NCBI RefSeq assembly: GCF_905220565.1
Contig: NC_059404.1
Coordinates: 5,918,472 to 5,982,471, forward strand
Direction: 5' to 3'
Length of the DNA: 64,000 nucleotides
Source: Melitaea cinxia
Lineage: Eukaryota > Arthropoda > Insecta > Lepidoptera > Nymphalidae
Shown in pieces: positions 14,618 through 27,600 of this stretch. Both the position numbers and the translations under genes were made by a program. The notes beneath the pieces were generated by a model that was not told where the DNA came from, ran no database searches, and worked only from the letters and a program-made list of their open reading frames with translations. Within the stretch, counting starts at the first letter, position 1; every line of letters begins with the position of its first letter.

Positions 14618-15140
14618 AAGAATTATTTGTTCTTTCTTCTTTAATATTTAGAATTAGTGGCTCTTAACAGTTTGTTATTAATATGTAAAAGATATGTTAT
14701 GTAAAAGACAGTTGTAAAGATCAAAAGCTTGTCAAATCAAGCTACTCTTATTAATATGGAGGAAAACGTATTGTACGGATGTAATCAAAAATCATAACAA
14801 AACACATTTGGTCGGACCTCGAAAAGAATTTATATCGCGAATACATAGCCATCAGTCAGTGTTGTGTCGACGCTGATTCCCGTCGTGTTTCGCATCCGAA
14901 ATGGAATGTTATTCACCGAAAATTTCGCTTCGGTGTACGCTAAAAATTACGCGACTCGAGTCGGGGATTGAACGAAATTCCGCCCGCAAAAAAAAGGTGT
15001 CAAATGAAATATTCAAATATATTTTAATATAATTCATGCGGCGGGCGTTTCATTTCTCTCCCTCGTAATGGAATGCTAAATTTTCAGGCGAACAAAAAAT
15101 ATATATTAATGCGCGTACCTAATAGCTTATACAAACTCGT

Positions 15141-15325
15141 TTGTTGGGTATTGTTGCGCACAATGGATGCCATAACTCCGCGTCGCAGCCACGGCCGGTG
15201 ACGTCTTTGTTAGGCTGGCGAGTTTCGTTCGCCGCCCGGCTCTGCCTGTCGACGCGACATCCTACCCGTCCAAGCCACCGAGCCATTTACGCCGCCACTC
15301 GCCACCCACACTACCTACGCGTGTA
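15141..15325. promoter_or_regulatory. GC-rich patch in homeobox intron
   Basis: A CpG-rich stretch of about 185 bp in AT-rich intron, including TGACGTC near 15.2 kb and CGCCGCC runs. It encodes a 61-codon plus-strand ORF with no recognisable product, which I take as incidental. It is a candidate conserved non-coding element. Confidence 0.2.
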
Positions 15326-15834
15326 ATTAATTTCGAACCAATATTTTATACCGTTTCGATCCGTACTTACGTTTTTACGTCCATTTTTTTATTAAAGTAA
15401 TTAAATAGACGAGCAATAAACTAATAGCGCTTTTAGATAATCGAAAGGTGGCTATGTATTTTAAAAAAATAACGTTGCTCCCTTCCTTGGTCTAATTACA
15501 GTCCGCCGGAGCCATTACAATAATTTGCTGTAGGAAAACAAGAATGAATATTTGAGAAGGCGATAGAAAATGAGTAATTGCTTCGGATCACGAAGCGAAA
15601 AGTTATGAAAGGTGTTGGCGAGGGTGATTTTTCAACGCCCGTCATGAACGCGAAAATCTTAATGAAATAGAAAGTATTCAATCACGAACAATACTGACTA
15701 CGCAAGCTTTTCTGGTCGAAGATTACGCGTATTACATTTATATTGAGAGCGTTCAATGTCAGTCGCGGATAGGGGTTACGTAGACACACGTAAAAATTCA
15801 TCTCGTAATCTACGAACGCAACGCATTAAGGGTC

Positions 15835-15990
15835 CGAGATGAGGTTCGCCGCGGGAAGGCAGGCCCCTGGAGGCTCCCTGACCGGACGCCTGGGGGCGGT
15901 CTCCGCTCCAGAGAATATTTGACACGGGTCTGGCAGATAGACAGCCCGGTCATGTGTGATCCCCGGGCAGGAAACGAGGGCTTTTTTCCC
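15835..15990. promoter_or_regulatory. GC-rich patch in homeobox intron (second)
   Basis: This is one of the most GC-rich stretches in the window (for example gaggctccctgaccggacgc). It is neither a recognised repeat nor an ORF. It lies about half-way through the homeobox intron and may be an intronic enhancer or insulator. Confidence 0.2.
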
Positions 15991-16910
15991 TCTCGTCGAT
16001 ATGACTACATATAAGAATAACTATGATACGTTATGATTTATGCGCCCCCGTCGACTTGCACATGTGTAAGCGCCATGTGATACGAAACTTTTTTTATTTC
16101 ACTAATGACAGTATTATTAAATTACGTAGTCAATTACATGTAAGTAGGTATGTCGATATTATAATTAACCATAATAATAGATCATCAGACAAGTTACGGA
16201 TACCTATTAAATATATGGCGTTTTATACACTAATGATTGGATGTGTAATACATCCATTTCAATTCGAAATGCTTTGGGTTCGAAAATTGAATTTTAATAC
16301 CACATAATAAGTTCGGCTTCATCGGCTTACCGGCGGTCAAAGTGTGATTGGCATTCTAACCCGACGTTTAATTAATGTAGGCCAAGCTATCCGAACTTTG
16401 TGTTAAAGAGGGACAGCACTATCGGGAGTGAGAGAGACAGACCTTTTCTCAGAATGTTGCCAGATAATAGAACAAAACTTTATTTCGAAGTTTGCAGTTT
16501 AGTCAATTTCACGACGTAACGTAGTTGATGTTTTGGGGCAACACGCTAAGTAACGATAAAGTGCTGACTACGAACTATTTATTACGATTAAAATGTTTAA
16601 CTATTTTAAGTTAACCTATTGTATATATTTTAAGCGTACATTCTAACCTTTTCAATTAAATCTTGAAATATGTATGTACAAATCTACGTATGTATATAAC
16701 CATTGTCTCGTAATAACAAAAAAAAAAGTTTAATTTTCAAAACAAAATGAAATCTTTATAATATAAAAACTTAATTTACGGTTATTTTTTATTTATTTTT
16801 TTGTATATATAGGTATATCGATATCGATATCTTTGATATAGTAAAACCGATTTGATGTGATAATCTGATCTGGTCTTACTATAGATGTCAAAAATACACA
16901 AAAGCGCTAC

Positions 16911-17055
16911 TTTAACGCCGAGTTGCACGAAAAGAAATTTAAATTTAAGTAGTGATTAAACTAATTTAATCACAAGAATTGTATGAAATTCTTGAGATTA
17001 AATTAGTTTAATCTCTACTTAAATTTTAATTTTGTTTCGTGCAACTCGGCGTAAA
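16911..17055. mobile_element. Foldback MITE (145 bp, near-perfect palindrome)
   Basis: The left arm TTTAACGCCGAGTTGCACGA is mirrored by the right arm TCGTGCAACTCGGCGTAAA. The two arms pair over about 60 bp each, with a small centre that is itself a hairpin (caagaatt / aattcttg). There is no coding capacity. The structure is that of a miniature inverted-repeat element that could form a long hairpin RNA in the Antp pre-mRNA. Confidence 0.8.
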
Positions 17056-19394
17056 AGACTTAAATCAAAAACGACTCAAGACTGTTGCTGGTGGCAATTC
17101 AGATTTTGCATAATAACGCAGGTAGACTATGTAAACGTATTTACCAAAATGAATTATTAAGACGTATGCATATAAGACTTTTTTTCCTATTTTAAAATGC
17201 GAATAATTGTCAAAGCCAAAAAAAAACATGACGCGCTTTGATTCGCGGGTGGCGCTATTAATAAATAAACAGTAAGTATTTTTTTTGTTATATAAAAAGG
17301 ACTTCAATGTTCATTAATCATAACGACATTAATTTAATGTGTATTAAATAAATATGTAAAATTTATGTCACAAGTATTAATTTTTATATGGCAACACAAA
17401 TATTATGATAAATTTTTTTCTTTACGTGCGTTCAGCCTTTTCACCGCTGTGTGCGTTCTTCCATCGTCGGACATAAATTAATGGGATTGGCGTGTTTCGA
17501 TGTAGGCGTGTAATTATAGGATATAATGGTTTTTTAATAAGATCCCAAATTTTTTGTTTCATTATTATACTTATGTACATAATATCTAAGATTTTTTTAA
17601 TAGAAATAGTTTATATATCAGAACGAATTTTTAATGCTCTTATCCTTTTTTGTAATAACGCAAATAAAACACCAATATACATTGATATGATGCAAAAATA
17701 TATGATAAGTGTACATTTTAAATACGTGTTTTCAGATTATTTTCAAAAGGCGAGAGCTTTCTTGGAATTATTTTTTTCGTATCAGCGCCATCTAATAATC
17801 AAGAGTGGAACTGTTACGTAAAGCTTTAAACTAGAAAGTATATAAGGTTCGTGAATAAAAAAATACGATTGGTGCAAGAAAATAGCAATTTACTAACAAA
17901 GGTATTAAAAGAAATACTAAAAAAGATGTTTTATTACAAAGAATTATTTTTTTTATAGAAGTAATTTTCCTTATTAATACTAATATACTAATTACCCTTA
18001 TTTAAAACAACAAATAAATTAATGAACCCTTGAATTGTATTATAATAATTATTTTAAAGCATTAATCTAAAAAAAGTATTACTATTTTCTATATCCTGTT
18101 TCGGCGTCTTTGAACACAAAAATAACAAGAAGAGCTAAAACCATCCTTCAACGTCTGAGGCACTACCGGGCCGAACCGGGCCGCACCGGAACTAGCGGTG
18201 AACGAAATTAGAATTGTATTTTTACAGTCACTGCACCCCTCTGAATGAAAAAAAAATATGCAAATAATACCACGTGTAAATAAGGGGACTTTACAAAAAG
18301 AATATTTTTTGTAGAAACACATTAACTAAATATGCATATCAAACCTATACATACTTTAGTATAGCGTATTTCAATAGTCACTGATTGTGAAACGAATATA
18401 TATCTTTATTTTTTTTTTGTTGCAATAATTTATTAGGTAATGTTGGTAATTATTAAGGAAATGATTCAAATAAGTACTTATATATGCATACCAACAAGCG
18501 ATATAGTAATTAGATATTTATTAAAATATAAAAATAAGTATCTGCATATTCATAAATTTCTTTAAAGGTTTTACTTTGTTTGAATTCATTATACTATTGT
18601 CTAAATTAACTTTTTTACGTTTAAAAATTTTAGCATCCGTAGTCACGTAACACCATTCCCGTTAACTTTAAGTACCTACCTACAATACCTATATTCAAAA
18701 TATTATTTTATTAAAAATTAAATTGAAATTTACTTTAAATTATTTTACTTATAAATTAATTTAACGACACCACAGAAACGTCTTCGTAATTTCATCAAAC
18801 TTTCGATAAAATAAGTTGCTTTCATGCGTACAAAGATTGAAGGGGAGCCCGACGTTAGTAAAGAAACGGAACTTCAATCTGAGGCGGCATTCATCGTCAT
18901 TGTTAAAGCGACAATCGACAATCGATCAATTGTGAATGAAATCCACAATGGCTCTTATCACTGCTAGGTAAATGGTTCCGATCGGAAAATACGGAAAACT
19001 ATACGCGCGTTTCCATTCTGTTCCTACATTTCCTCTATTTATATATCCCTATGACTAATGTTCCGCTATTTTGATTCGCGGACATGACGTTTTATAGTCC
19101 ATGTCACCTCTGAATAAAAAATTTATGACTTTAATATATTTTAATAGTATTTTTATCTTCTTACTTTTGTAGTTTTAGATGTTATCGATCGTGAACCAAA
19201 ACAAAGTTAATCCGTATTGATTATAGCTTAAGTAACTTATTGTTGTGTGAGTTTGATGTGCTTAATACCTATGAAGGCTATCGTACATAATACAGAAAAA
19301 TATCATACCTATTATAAATCTACTTAATTTTATAGAAATTCATAACATAAATACACACTACTAAACCTGCTTAAATTATAAATGGAAAAGTTTG

Positions 19395-19438
19395 TAAGGA
19401 TGGATGGATGAATGTTTATTTATTTATTTATTTATTTT
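19395..19438. repeat. (GGAT)n and (TTTA)n simple repeats
   Basis: A short ggatggatgg run is followed by five to six TTTA units. A similar (TTTA)n tract occurs at 27.92 kb. Confidence 0.8.
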
Positions 19439-19789
19439 CGTTAAAACTACAAAAAAAATTAGGAATATCAGTGGAATCTGAAATACGCAGGTAAAACCGT
19501 GGAGCGTAGCTAGCTATATTATTCTTCTTTTATGACCTTTGCCTAGTAGTGATATACAAAAAGATACCTACCGTAATAAAAGTTGGGTTGGGATGGCATA
19601 TTCAATAATAATTACTGTAATTTGTACGTTAATCCCTAGTTTGATGACTTGTAAATCCCGTTATTATAATGATTAATTATTATTAATTAATTCGTCTGCC
19701 AAAGTCTATTAATCAAGATAATACAATCGTTGTCCATAAAAAAGAAAACTACACAACAATGTTACGAAAATTCTTTAATTTATTAAATT

Positions 19790-19880
19790 ATTCGCACAGT
19801 GGTTGCAGCAATTGAATCACTTAAGCATCACGGGTTCGATACCAGTTCAAGGCAAATGTATGTATTATTATATAGTTGAT
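19790..19880 (+). repeat. Degenerate tRNA-derived SINE fragment
   Basis: An A-box-like 'agtggttgcagc' and a B-box GGGTTCGATACC are about 40 bp apart. The remaining SINE body is not recognisable. Confidence 0.4.
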
Positions 19881-20506
19881 AGTCTTGGTATGCTAGTGCT
19901 TAGAAAGCCTTAGTTATATTGATATATATAATCATATTAAATATTTTTTTTTATCAAATAATAGAAATAATTGATCTTATTTTCTTTACTTCAAGAGATT
20001 ATATTTTAGTTCTGAAAACTGAGTTTTCAATACGGCCTCACGAACAATCGTTCTCCCTAATACCAAGCGATCTAAGCTTTCATTCGCAAACGTAGAAAAT
20101 CAGAAGCAGGCACCGAAACAAATTCTTGTATTCAATCATCGGGCCTTCACAAAAGCCTTCGGGCTGATAACTGAACAATGAAATGTAACAAGTCGTTCAT
20201 TCGGCATTGTATGCGGAGGGGTGGTGTCGAGGGGTAGGGGAGGCGATTTCCATTATATTTCTATTTCCACCTCGATTTGCGCCGACTTATCGCGGTCTAC
20301 CTTCTCTCGACTAGGTAACTCTATCTTTCTATGCCGTTAGTCAATAAAGCTTGCAATGACAACAAATTATTAATATAATTTAAAAAATCCAAAACATGCC
20401 TCTTTTTAGTTTTATTACTGGCCAGTATTATAATATGTACTAAATTAGTTATTTTCTAAACTTTCTCTTTTACTCGACCGCTTTGCCGCTAATCTGCTTT
20501 TATTGA

Positions 20507-20699
20507 TAACTAGCTTTCTGTTCGCGAGTTCAATTGTGTCAGTTACGCGATTTTGGCTATTCCATTGTTTCTCATCAAAATATAGCCTATGTCAGAATCA
20601 TGTAAGAATTTTTTATATTAGTCCAGTAGTTTTCGAGTTTATCTATTAAAACCAAACTTAAAATCAAATAGTTTCCATTTTATAGCATTAGTATAGATG
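20507..20699 (+). repeat. Repeat C: LINE/SINE-tail-like remnant
   Basis: A decayed version of the common lepidopteran tail: 'aaaatatagcctatgtcaga', 'tccagtagttttcgagttta', ending 'tagcattagtatagatga'. It is non-coding and truncated. Confidence 0.5.
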
Positions 20700-22120
20700 A
20701 GAATATTAAGTGATACTTATTTAATATATTTATATACAGTTGTATAAAGTTAAATTTATTAGGAATTAATCCTATTATAATCTGCTAAAGAAAAAGAATC
20801 ACTGAAAGCTATATCAAGAATGACTACTTAATTGGTCATATGATATCCTATTCAGTCTAAACAAGCTGTATGTACATAAACCCGTGAGCAGTTGTATATT
20901 ATTACATATTAGTAATAGGTGTAAGATACTGTTCCTCAATGATTAACGACTTGTCTGTTTCGAACGAAGCGATCTATTTTAAAACAACATAAGCCGCGTT
21001 CCCATTGGTCGATTTTTTTTCTAACTGGCAGACGAATTTCTAAGATTATTAATGATATAGTTTTCAAGTGTACATGAGGAGTTTGAACGTGGTTTTAAGT
21101 GGATATACGCTACCGTACGAAGTAGACTGAATTTTTCATTTGTTAACTATATTGTCGTCTGCTTCTTGAAGCTTCTTAAGTACCCTTTTTATAGTTCGAG
21201 ATAATTTTTAGGTGTATGTCTTTTTGCACTCGATACAAGTGTCCCAATTACTTTTAATCTTAATAAGATAATTACTTTATTTATAAGTTAATTTCTTACA
21301 TTTCAAGGAATATATCTAGGTGAAAATAATAAATAAAAAAAATGAATAAGTAACTTTTTGATTTTGACATTTAAAACAAATTTAATTGCTAGTATGTAAT
21401 TATAAAATAAAACATCAAAAACACGGAATTCATGTCATTTTATATCGACAAAAAAATAAAAAATAAAATATTGAATGGTTTTTTTTTTCTTCTGAGTAAT
21501 ATATAACTCAATTTGTCTTCGCGTACTTACATATAAATTAATAAACGATTAAGGTAACATTTAATTTAAAAGAATAAGTACGTATTATAATATTTAAATT
21601 TTGTAGAGTTTTAGAATTTTATTAGAAATATTTTTAATCTCTAGTATTCTAAACATATCTAGCGTTTCAAAATCAGGTCAACTCAATCGCTATATATATA
21701 TATGTATTATTTTAACAAATTGAGTACATTTTAAATAACTTAAAATGAAAGACAAAGAAGACCACAAAATTAATTGAAATGAAATATGACGTACTGTTCG
21801 ACTTAATGCATCAACTCTTATGCTTTTATTGGCCACGCTATGAAACCCTACAATAATTATAAATCTCTGTCACATCAAATACACGAATCTTCTTATTAAT
21901 TCATTTGATCTAAGGAGGTTCTAAGAGCTATATCATAACTAGTACGTCTTATCTTCGAAGGAATCCACTGAGATAACAAGCATGACTTACAATGACTTAA
22001 TCAATTTCTTCCAATTGAAGAATATTCAGTTCAACTGCCCGATTGCGATATACGGTCATCAAGAAAATTGTTTAGTTAATCTAAACACAAATGACCGGTA
22101 TAAGGTAAATGTATAGTATT

Positions 22121-22280
22121 TCTATCCTAATATAATAAAGAGGATAAATTTGATTGTTTGTTTGATTGGATTGAATAGGCTCTGAAAGTACTGGACCGAT
22201 TTGAAAAATTCTTTTACCATTAGAATTCTACATTATGAACATAGGCGATAGAATATTCTCAAATTGGTTCGGAATCCGTA
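22121..22280 (-). repeat. Repeat C: reverse remnant next to a SINE
   Basis: It reads in reverse from 'tctatcctaatataataaag' through 'tactggaccgatttgaaaaa'. It abuts the tRNA-derived SINE that starts near 22.29 kb. Confidence 0.5.
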
Positions 22281-22284
22281 TGAA

Positions 22285-22535
22285 AAATGCTCCGCTGCGG
22301 GTTGGCGGATATATTCCCTACTATGAGTAATTTGGTATCAGGTATTTTTGATAACAATCGGGACCGAGAGCTTAAAATGCTCTCCCAGGCAGGATGGAGA
22401 GACCCACAAGGACAAACATTCAAACTGGATAGAAATATTTGTACAAATATAAAAATCCATGCCGGGCGGGTATCGAACCCGCAACCGTCAGTATTAAGGC
22501 TCCTTCACGCGTTCATCATTACACCACAGCGGTAG
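22285..22535 (-). repeat. tRNA-derived SINE, reverse orientation
   Basis: On the minus strand the tRNA-like head has A-box TGTGGTGTAATG and B-box GGTTCGATACCCGC (near 22.47 kb). The body reads 'ctctccatcctgcctgggag' and 'gggaatatatccgccaac', matching the element at 54.3 kb. The 82-codon plus-strand ORF is part of this repeat. Confidence 0.65.
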
Positions 22536-23767
22536 TGGTATAATAAAACTTACAATTAGATAATTGAACTTATAAAACTGAGACTAAAGTATACTTTAAA
22601 ACAAATGTATATTCTTCAAAATAAATATGAATAAATATCTGGAAGAAATAATAATAAGAATAATGAAGAAACATATAAGAAAATAAAAATTAATTTAATC
22701 AGGAAATCTAATGAAATACTTCGACACATGTCTAAATCCTTTATACACTTTATTCACTAATGACTGAAATTTGTTGATTAATTTAATAATAGTGAGCATT
22801 AAAGTATACATACATTTTCGTGTACTTATTTCCAAAAATAATATAATTATGTTAATCAAGAAAAAAATTGTAATACTCGTATAATGCTCAGTGTACCCAC
22901 AAATTGATTAATAAATTTTAATTACAAGTGGCTAATAAAAGTAAGAGTAAATGCGTTGAAGCCTAAAATAACAAATGTAATTTCCCCGTTTTAACGTTAA
23001 TTATATTAAGTTATAATTCAATTTACTACAATTTTCTATAAAAATTAATACACTACAAGTCATTAATATGGAAAAAAAAATACCTGTATTCGAAACATAA
23101 CTTCTTAATAAATAAATGTTTGTATCAATATAACTTCACTATATCCTATTACTATTACTTTCACTGTAATATATCTAAAATACTTTATGATAATACATAT
23201 CACTACTCCACTTAAACATCACTCGCGATCTTCAAGGATTGTTAAGCACGCTGCCATTAGTGTAAGTAGCAGCACCGCGCGGCTGTACGAGGCAAACTAA
23301 AATTGCACTGCATTAGGACAATTTCAATGACGTAATAGATCACAATAGAGTAAAATTTGCGACCTACCCATAAATTAAATCTTAGACTAATTCAAAAACA
23401 GTAGGAGACGGTAGCGCAACTCGAAACCGCATTGTTCACGATCGGCGTCAGCTAAACAGAAGGTGAGCGCTTTTGTATTAGAAGTTGTAAATTTTATGAA
23501 AAGTGAAATTCCTTTTGAATGCTTGTTCAGGCCATAAATAACCCGGGATTAGAGCGGACGGCATTGTTTTTGGCACTTTTGTTCGTCATCAATGCGCACG
23601 TGGAGTATAAATGAATTTGCAAATTACTTTGTATTACTTTTGCTACCTGTTTATACTATTGTGCAATTTTTTTTTTTACAAATAAGTTTCACTTTCAAAA
23701 GAGATCGCTTTGTTACTATTATCAATGAAGAATGTGTGTATGGCAGAAAAAAGGATTTAACACTTAC

Positions 23768-24428
23768 CGAACTGACTTCGCATCCAAGGGTAGAGTGGAC
23801 TAGGCAGCGACGCGTTGGTATTTGGCGGGGGTTGTTGAGGAGGTGCCTGCTGCGCGTGCATTGACTGTTGATGCATGGGAGGCATCTGTGTCTGATGCTG
23901 CATGTCGTCCACAGGGTACATGAGGTGTTGCTGGTGCGGGGGCATCCCATGCTGTGCCATATGTTGCTGCGGATGCATGTGATGAGGCATCTGTTGTGCC
24001 TGCTCTAAGGGGGGACTACCAGGCACTCCGCCTGCCGTTGCTGCCGCTGCTTGTAGCTTGCACGACGTATATACTGCGGGAGTCGGGGGCTGGTGACCGT
24101 TCGGGCCATAGCCGTCGGTTTTTGGACCCATGTGTCCCATCTGAGATGGACTATCAGGTCGATACCCATTTTGTTCCATTTGTTGATAGTACCCCAACCT
24201 ATCGTAGGGTGGAAACCTTGGGTACGGCATACCGGGTGCTGGTTGCGCGGGGTAATGATGCTGAGCTGGCCTGAGCTGCTGATCGCATCCTTCCATCTCG
24301 TGACCCTGTTGCGGCACAGCGCCATAGTGCGCGTGTGCTTGTTGATGCTCGTGTCCGCCACCGTTCCTCATGTCTGGCATGTATGCGTTAGAGAAATATG
24401 TCATGCTGTCGCAGTTGTTGGCGCTCAT
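23768..24428 (-). CDS. Antp: Antennapedia (Antp), first coding exon: N-terminus through YPWM motif
   Basis: This exon encodes residues 1-220 and the first base of codon 221 of the Hox transcription factor Antennapedia, a nuclear DNA-binding protein that specifies thoracic segment identity in insects. Visible in order: an Antp-type start (MSANNCDSMTYFSNAY), a PYPRFPPYDR block (residues 68-77), a conserved VYTSCKLQAA block (119-128), a His/Met/Gln/Pro-rich stretch (about 141-205), and LYPWMRSQF (212-220). YPWM (213-216) is the hexapeptide known to contact the Exd/Pbx cofactor. The start ATG has G at -3, and the protein aligns with dipteran Antp from this residue on. The 3' end is set by a consensus donor, TTCG/GTAAGT, at 23768/23767. 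It joins in phase (phase 1) to the acceptor at 7523. The open frame runs three codons past the donor before TAA. Identity is very secure; the exact start is likely but rests on comparison from memory. Confidence 0.96.
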
Positions 24429-24625
24429 CGCGGGCCTGCAGCCCGCGTGGCTCGCGTCCGTATCTTCCGTCGCAGGTTTTCGGCCGCAAAGGCCGACACT
24501 ATCACGATATCAGTCACTACACAAACACTTCGGATTCCATTCACTACACAGCAGCGATTGATCCCACTGCAAATGTGTCACGATGACCCAGCGGACGGTG
24601 TATCCTCATCAGTATCTCGGCGAAT
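24429..24625 (-). other. Antp: Antp 5' UTR segment of first coding exon, with splice acceptor
   Basis: A good acceptor lies upstream of the start codon: GGTCCTTTCAG/ATTCG, with the first exon base at 24625. This leaves 197 nt of leader in the same exon as the ATG, the arrangement known from Drosophila Antp, where non-coding exons are spliced onto the start-codon exon. The segment contains two short upstream ORFs (24609-24544 and 24540-24517), both closed by TAG before the main start. A weaker alternative acceptor, CTGCAG/GCC, sits about 10 nt upstream of the ATG. Transcript evidence is not available here. Confidence 0.6.
24544..24609 (-). other. Upstream ORF 1 in Antp leader (21 codons)
   Basis: An ATG 16 nt inside the inferred exon opens a 21-codon frame ending in TAG, in the untranslated part of the exon. 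A second uORF (7 codons, 24540-24517) follows four bases after it. If the acceptor at 24625 is used, ribosomes scanning the leader would meet both before the Antp ATG. Translation of either is not shown. Confidence 0.4.
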
Positions 24626-27600
24626 CTGAAAGGACCGGGTTGATGCTATTAGTTTTGTACAAGCCAATTGTTTTAATTAATTCGAGGAATTAAATTCTAA
24701 ATTAATTCACTATGAAATTATCTTACGGATAGTTATGGTAGACTACTCGTGTTGCCACGGGACTAACTATATACTCTACAAAATGAACTGCTTACTATAG
24801 AGATCACACATGTTGTTATAAAATCGCATTCGCTTTAAGTAAACGCCTATTAGTGTAGACATAATAGCAACAAGGCCCTCCTACGTTACTAATAACTGAA
24901 TGGTAAATTAGGGAATATTTGAAGCTAGAATCTCGTCTTTGTAAGAAAGGAAGGCACATTCCTCAAAAATGAGACAGAATGATGAAATAATGTCACGTCT
25001 TGAAAGACACGTGGCTGACCCGATGTCATATCCTCGACATTTCGCAGCAGTTGATGGAGCATGAGTGACAACCGTGCCGCTGCCCAACGATGTAACATTA
25101 CACTGACGTCAATTTGTATCTTGACGAACACTTGATACCTTGTCTTTATCGTCGAATCTAATACTACCGGTTCTAAAGCATACAATTTATGACGTACTTA
25201 ATATGTCAGCTACTAGAATTTACCAAGTAGCTCAGCTAATAAAACTTCTGCTAATATAGAGAAAAAAAGCTCATTTTAGACAATATCTCCGGCCTGCTTG
25301 AGACGTGTCCACAGATAATCTTGTTTACGAGCATTCGCAACTTCTTCGCTACTGAAAAACTGTTCAGCACGTCGTTCAAAAGTCACGCCGTCGTGTATTT
25401 TTTAATACGGTATGTTAAACTCAAGTATTAGGTAAAAAATCGTATGGCGCAGAGGTAGGTACTCGAAACTTGTACCGCCCCCAAAAGTTGACTAAGTTAT
25501 GTAAATGCCAAAAGTTCATGCTTCATTAGCGACAGTTAATGATGGCGGCCTAAATCCGCCTACTCGGCGGATAAGTCTAGAGAGTGATTCTCTTAGTAGA
25601 CAATAATTTTACTAAAAATAATTTAGATGACTATAAAAAATAAAAAATTTAAATTTGTTTTAGCAGTTTTACCTATAGTGTTGTATTCACTTTTGAAAAT
25701 GAAATTTTGAAAGTTCTTTTTCTTGCCGTAATGTATAAATATGCTTCTATTTACTAAAAAAGTTAGCACATACACGTGTGTTCATGGGAGATAAAAATCT
25801 ATTTAAAGCAACTACAACGTCTAATTGCATTTTTTAGTGCCAAGACACAATTGAAAAGTACGCCTATTCGAAAAATTTGCATGTTGAGGGTTGGACAATT
25901 TAAATTTACGATTTAGAAGCCCCCCACGCGGGACGACCCTCGCATTTTTTTAATTTTCAATTTCCATTTACATTCCAACCACTAGCTGCGTTCAATCTAC
26001 GGGTTTCTGTGTTAAAATATCTTGATTCATTAAAAATTTCGACATTAAGATTTATTCTTGTGGCGGTACACAACGGAACCACTTTAATTGACTAGTCATA
26101 AATAATTCATACTCTCTTAGTTCCATGTAAATATTTACATTTTTAGATAAATATGAACTTGTAATTGAGCCGATTATATTATTTATCAATCGAAGCACGA
26201 TAGCCTGCTTCAGAGATGAATAATCAAGTTCAGTCGTACGACGACTCGAGATTATTGTAAAAGATTACAATTAGGATACACCGATCTCTGAATCGTAAAA
26301 CGCTTGACTCGATTCAAGTTTGAATAAAAAGTAAATTTATTATCAATTTTCATATAAAACAATATCGCATCAAAAATGATTTATAGCTCGTTTATCAGTA
26401 ACTAATGATGATTAATCATATTATAATGCAATGATTTCGTATTAAGTATAGGTTCGCAAAATGCCTAAAAATGTTTTAGTTAGTCGAAACCTACTCGTAA
26501 TCTATTTTTTTTGATCTGTAACGTATATGAGCTAATGTTTCTAGTCTGCAATTACGAGTTTGAGATTAAATCTCGGAGCGAGACCCGGTTCAAGGAACAT
26601 GTCTTTAAACTGACCGACGAGGAAATTAACAGACTCACGTGCTTTTGATAATTTGATAACCGAGTATGCTGCTTTGATTTATTTCACGACTGGTTCTGAG
26701 TCAGACTTAGAGCGAGGCGTTCTCATGCCCTTTTAATACGTCCACACTGACCCATACAGCCTTATGACGTTTACACCTTATTATGCTTGTTTTAAGTGTC
26801 ATATTTGAATAATATTTGATATGATGTTTATATATCATATTCATTAGTTCGCTACTAGGTTGATGGTAAAATGCTGTTCCTGGAAACAGTCAAAGGTTGT
26901 ACATTTACATAAACTACTTCTTTTTTTAACATAAAAATGAATTTATTGCTCATGTGCGTTGTGAGAACGTTAAACAACAGAAGTTGTTTATTTTACGACA
27001 TATGTACGTACATACATATATATATTTAGATTGTTTACCTTATTTAAGAGTGTATTGTATCACCGTAAAGTGTGTTTATTAATAAATTGCAATCGACGAA
27101 AATAATAATTTACTATTTAATATTCTTTACTTTGAAATAATTTCAATTTCAAAAAATTTAGAACGGAACATATTTTTCATATAAATGAAGTAGATTTATT
27201 TCAACGAAAAAAGAACATAAAATTTAATGAGGTCCATCAAACGACGTGTTAACATCGCGAAGTGGATGTCGCGCCCGCGTTAAATAAATGTTCAGTGGTC
27301 ATTCTTTGTGTTACGCGAAATAAATCGCTGCATCGTCCAATTGAAAAATTTTATATGTATATCATACTGTTTGTACGCGTTACCGCAACCCGACTGATAT
27401 AATGACATATTTAAAATTACTAATATCTCATAAATCATTCTAGAATGGTCTATCTAAATCATAGAACGTAGAATACGTTAAATATGACGTGTGACGAGAA
27501 CTACAGTATGAAAATTTATTTGAGCATTTTAATAGAAATGAAACGATTACGTAAAAATTTCAGATTTTTTTTTAAACTACAATTTTTATAGATCATTTTA

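Noticed and set aside
23954..24629. Plus-strand ORFs of 62-178 codons over the first Antp coding exon
   Set aside because: They are antisense shadows of a GC-richer coding exon; the minus-strand frame encodes recognisable Antp motifs.
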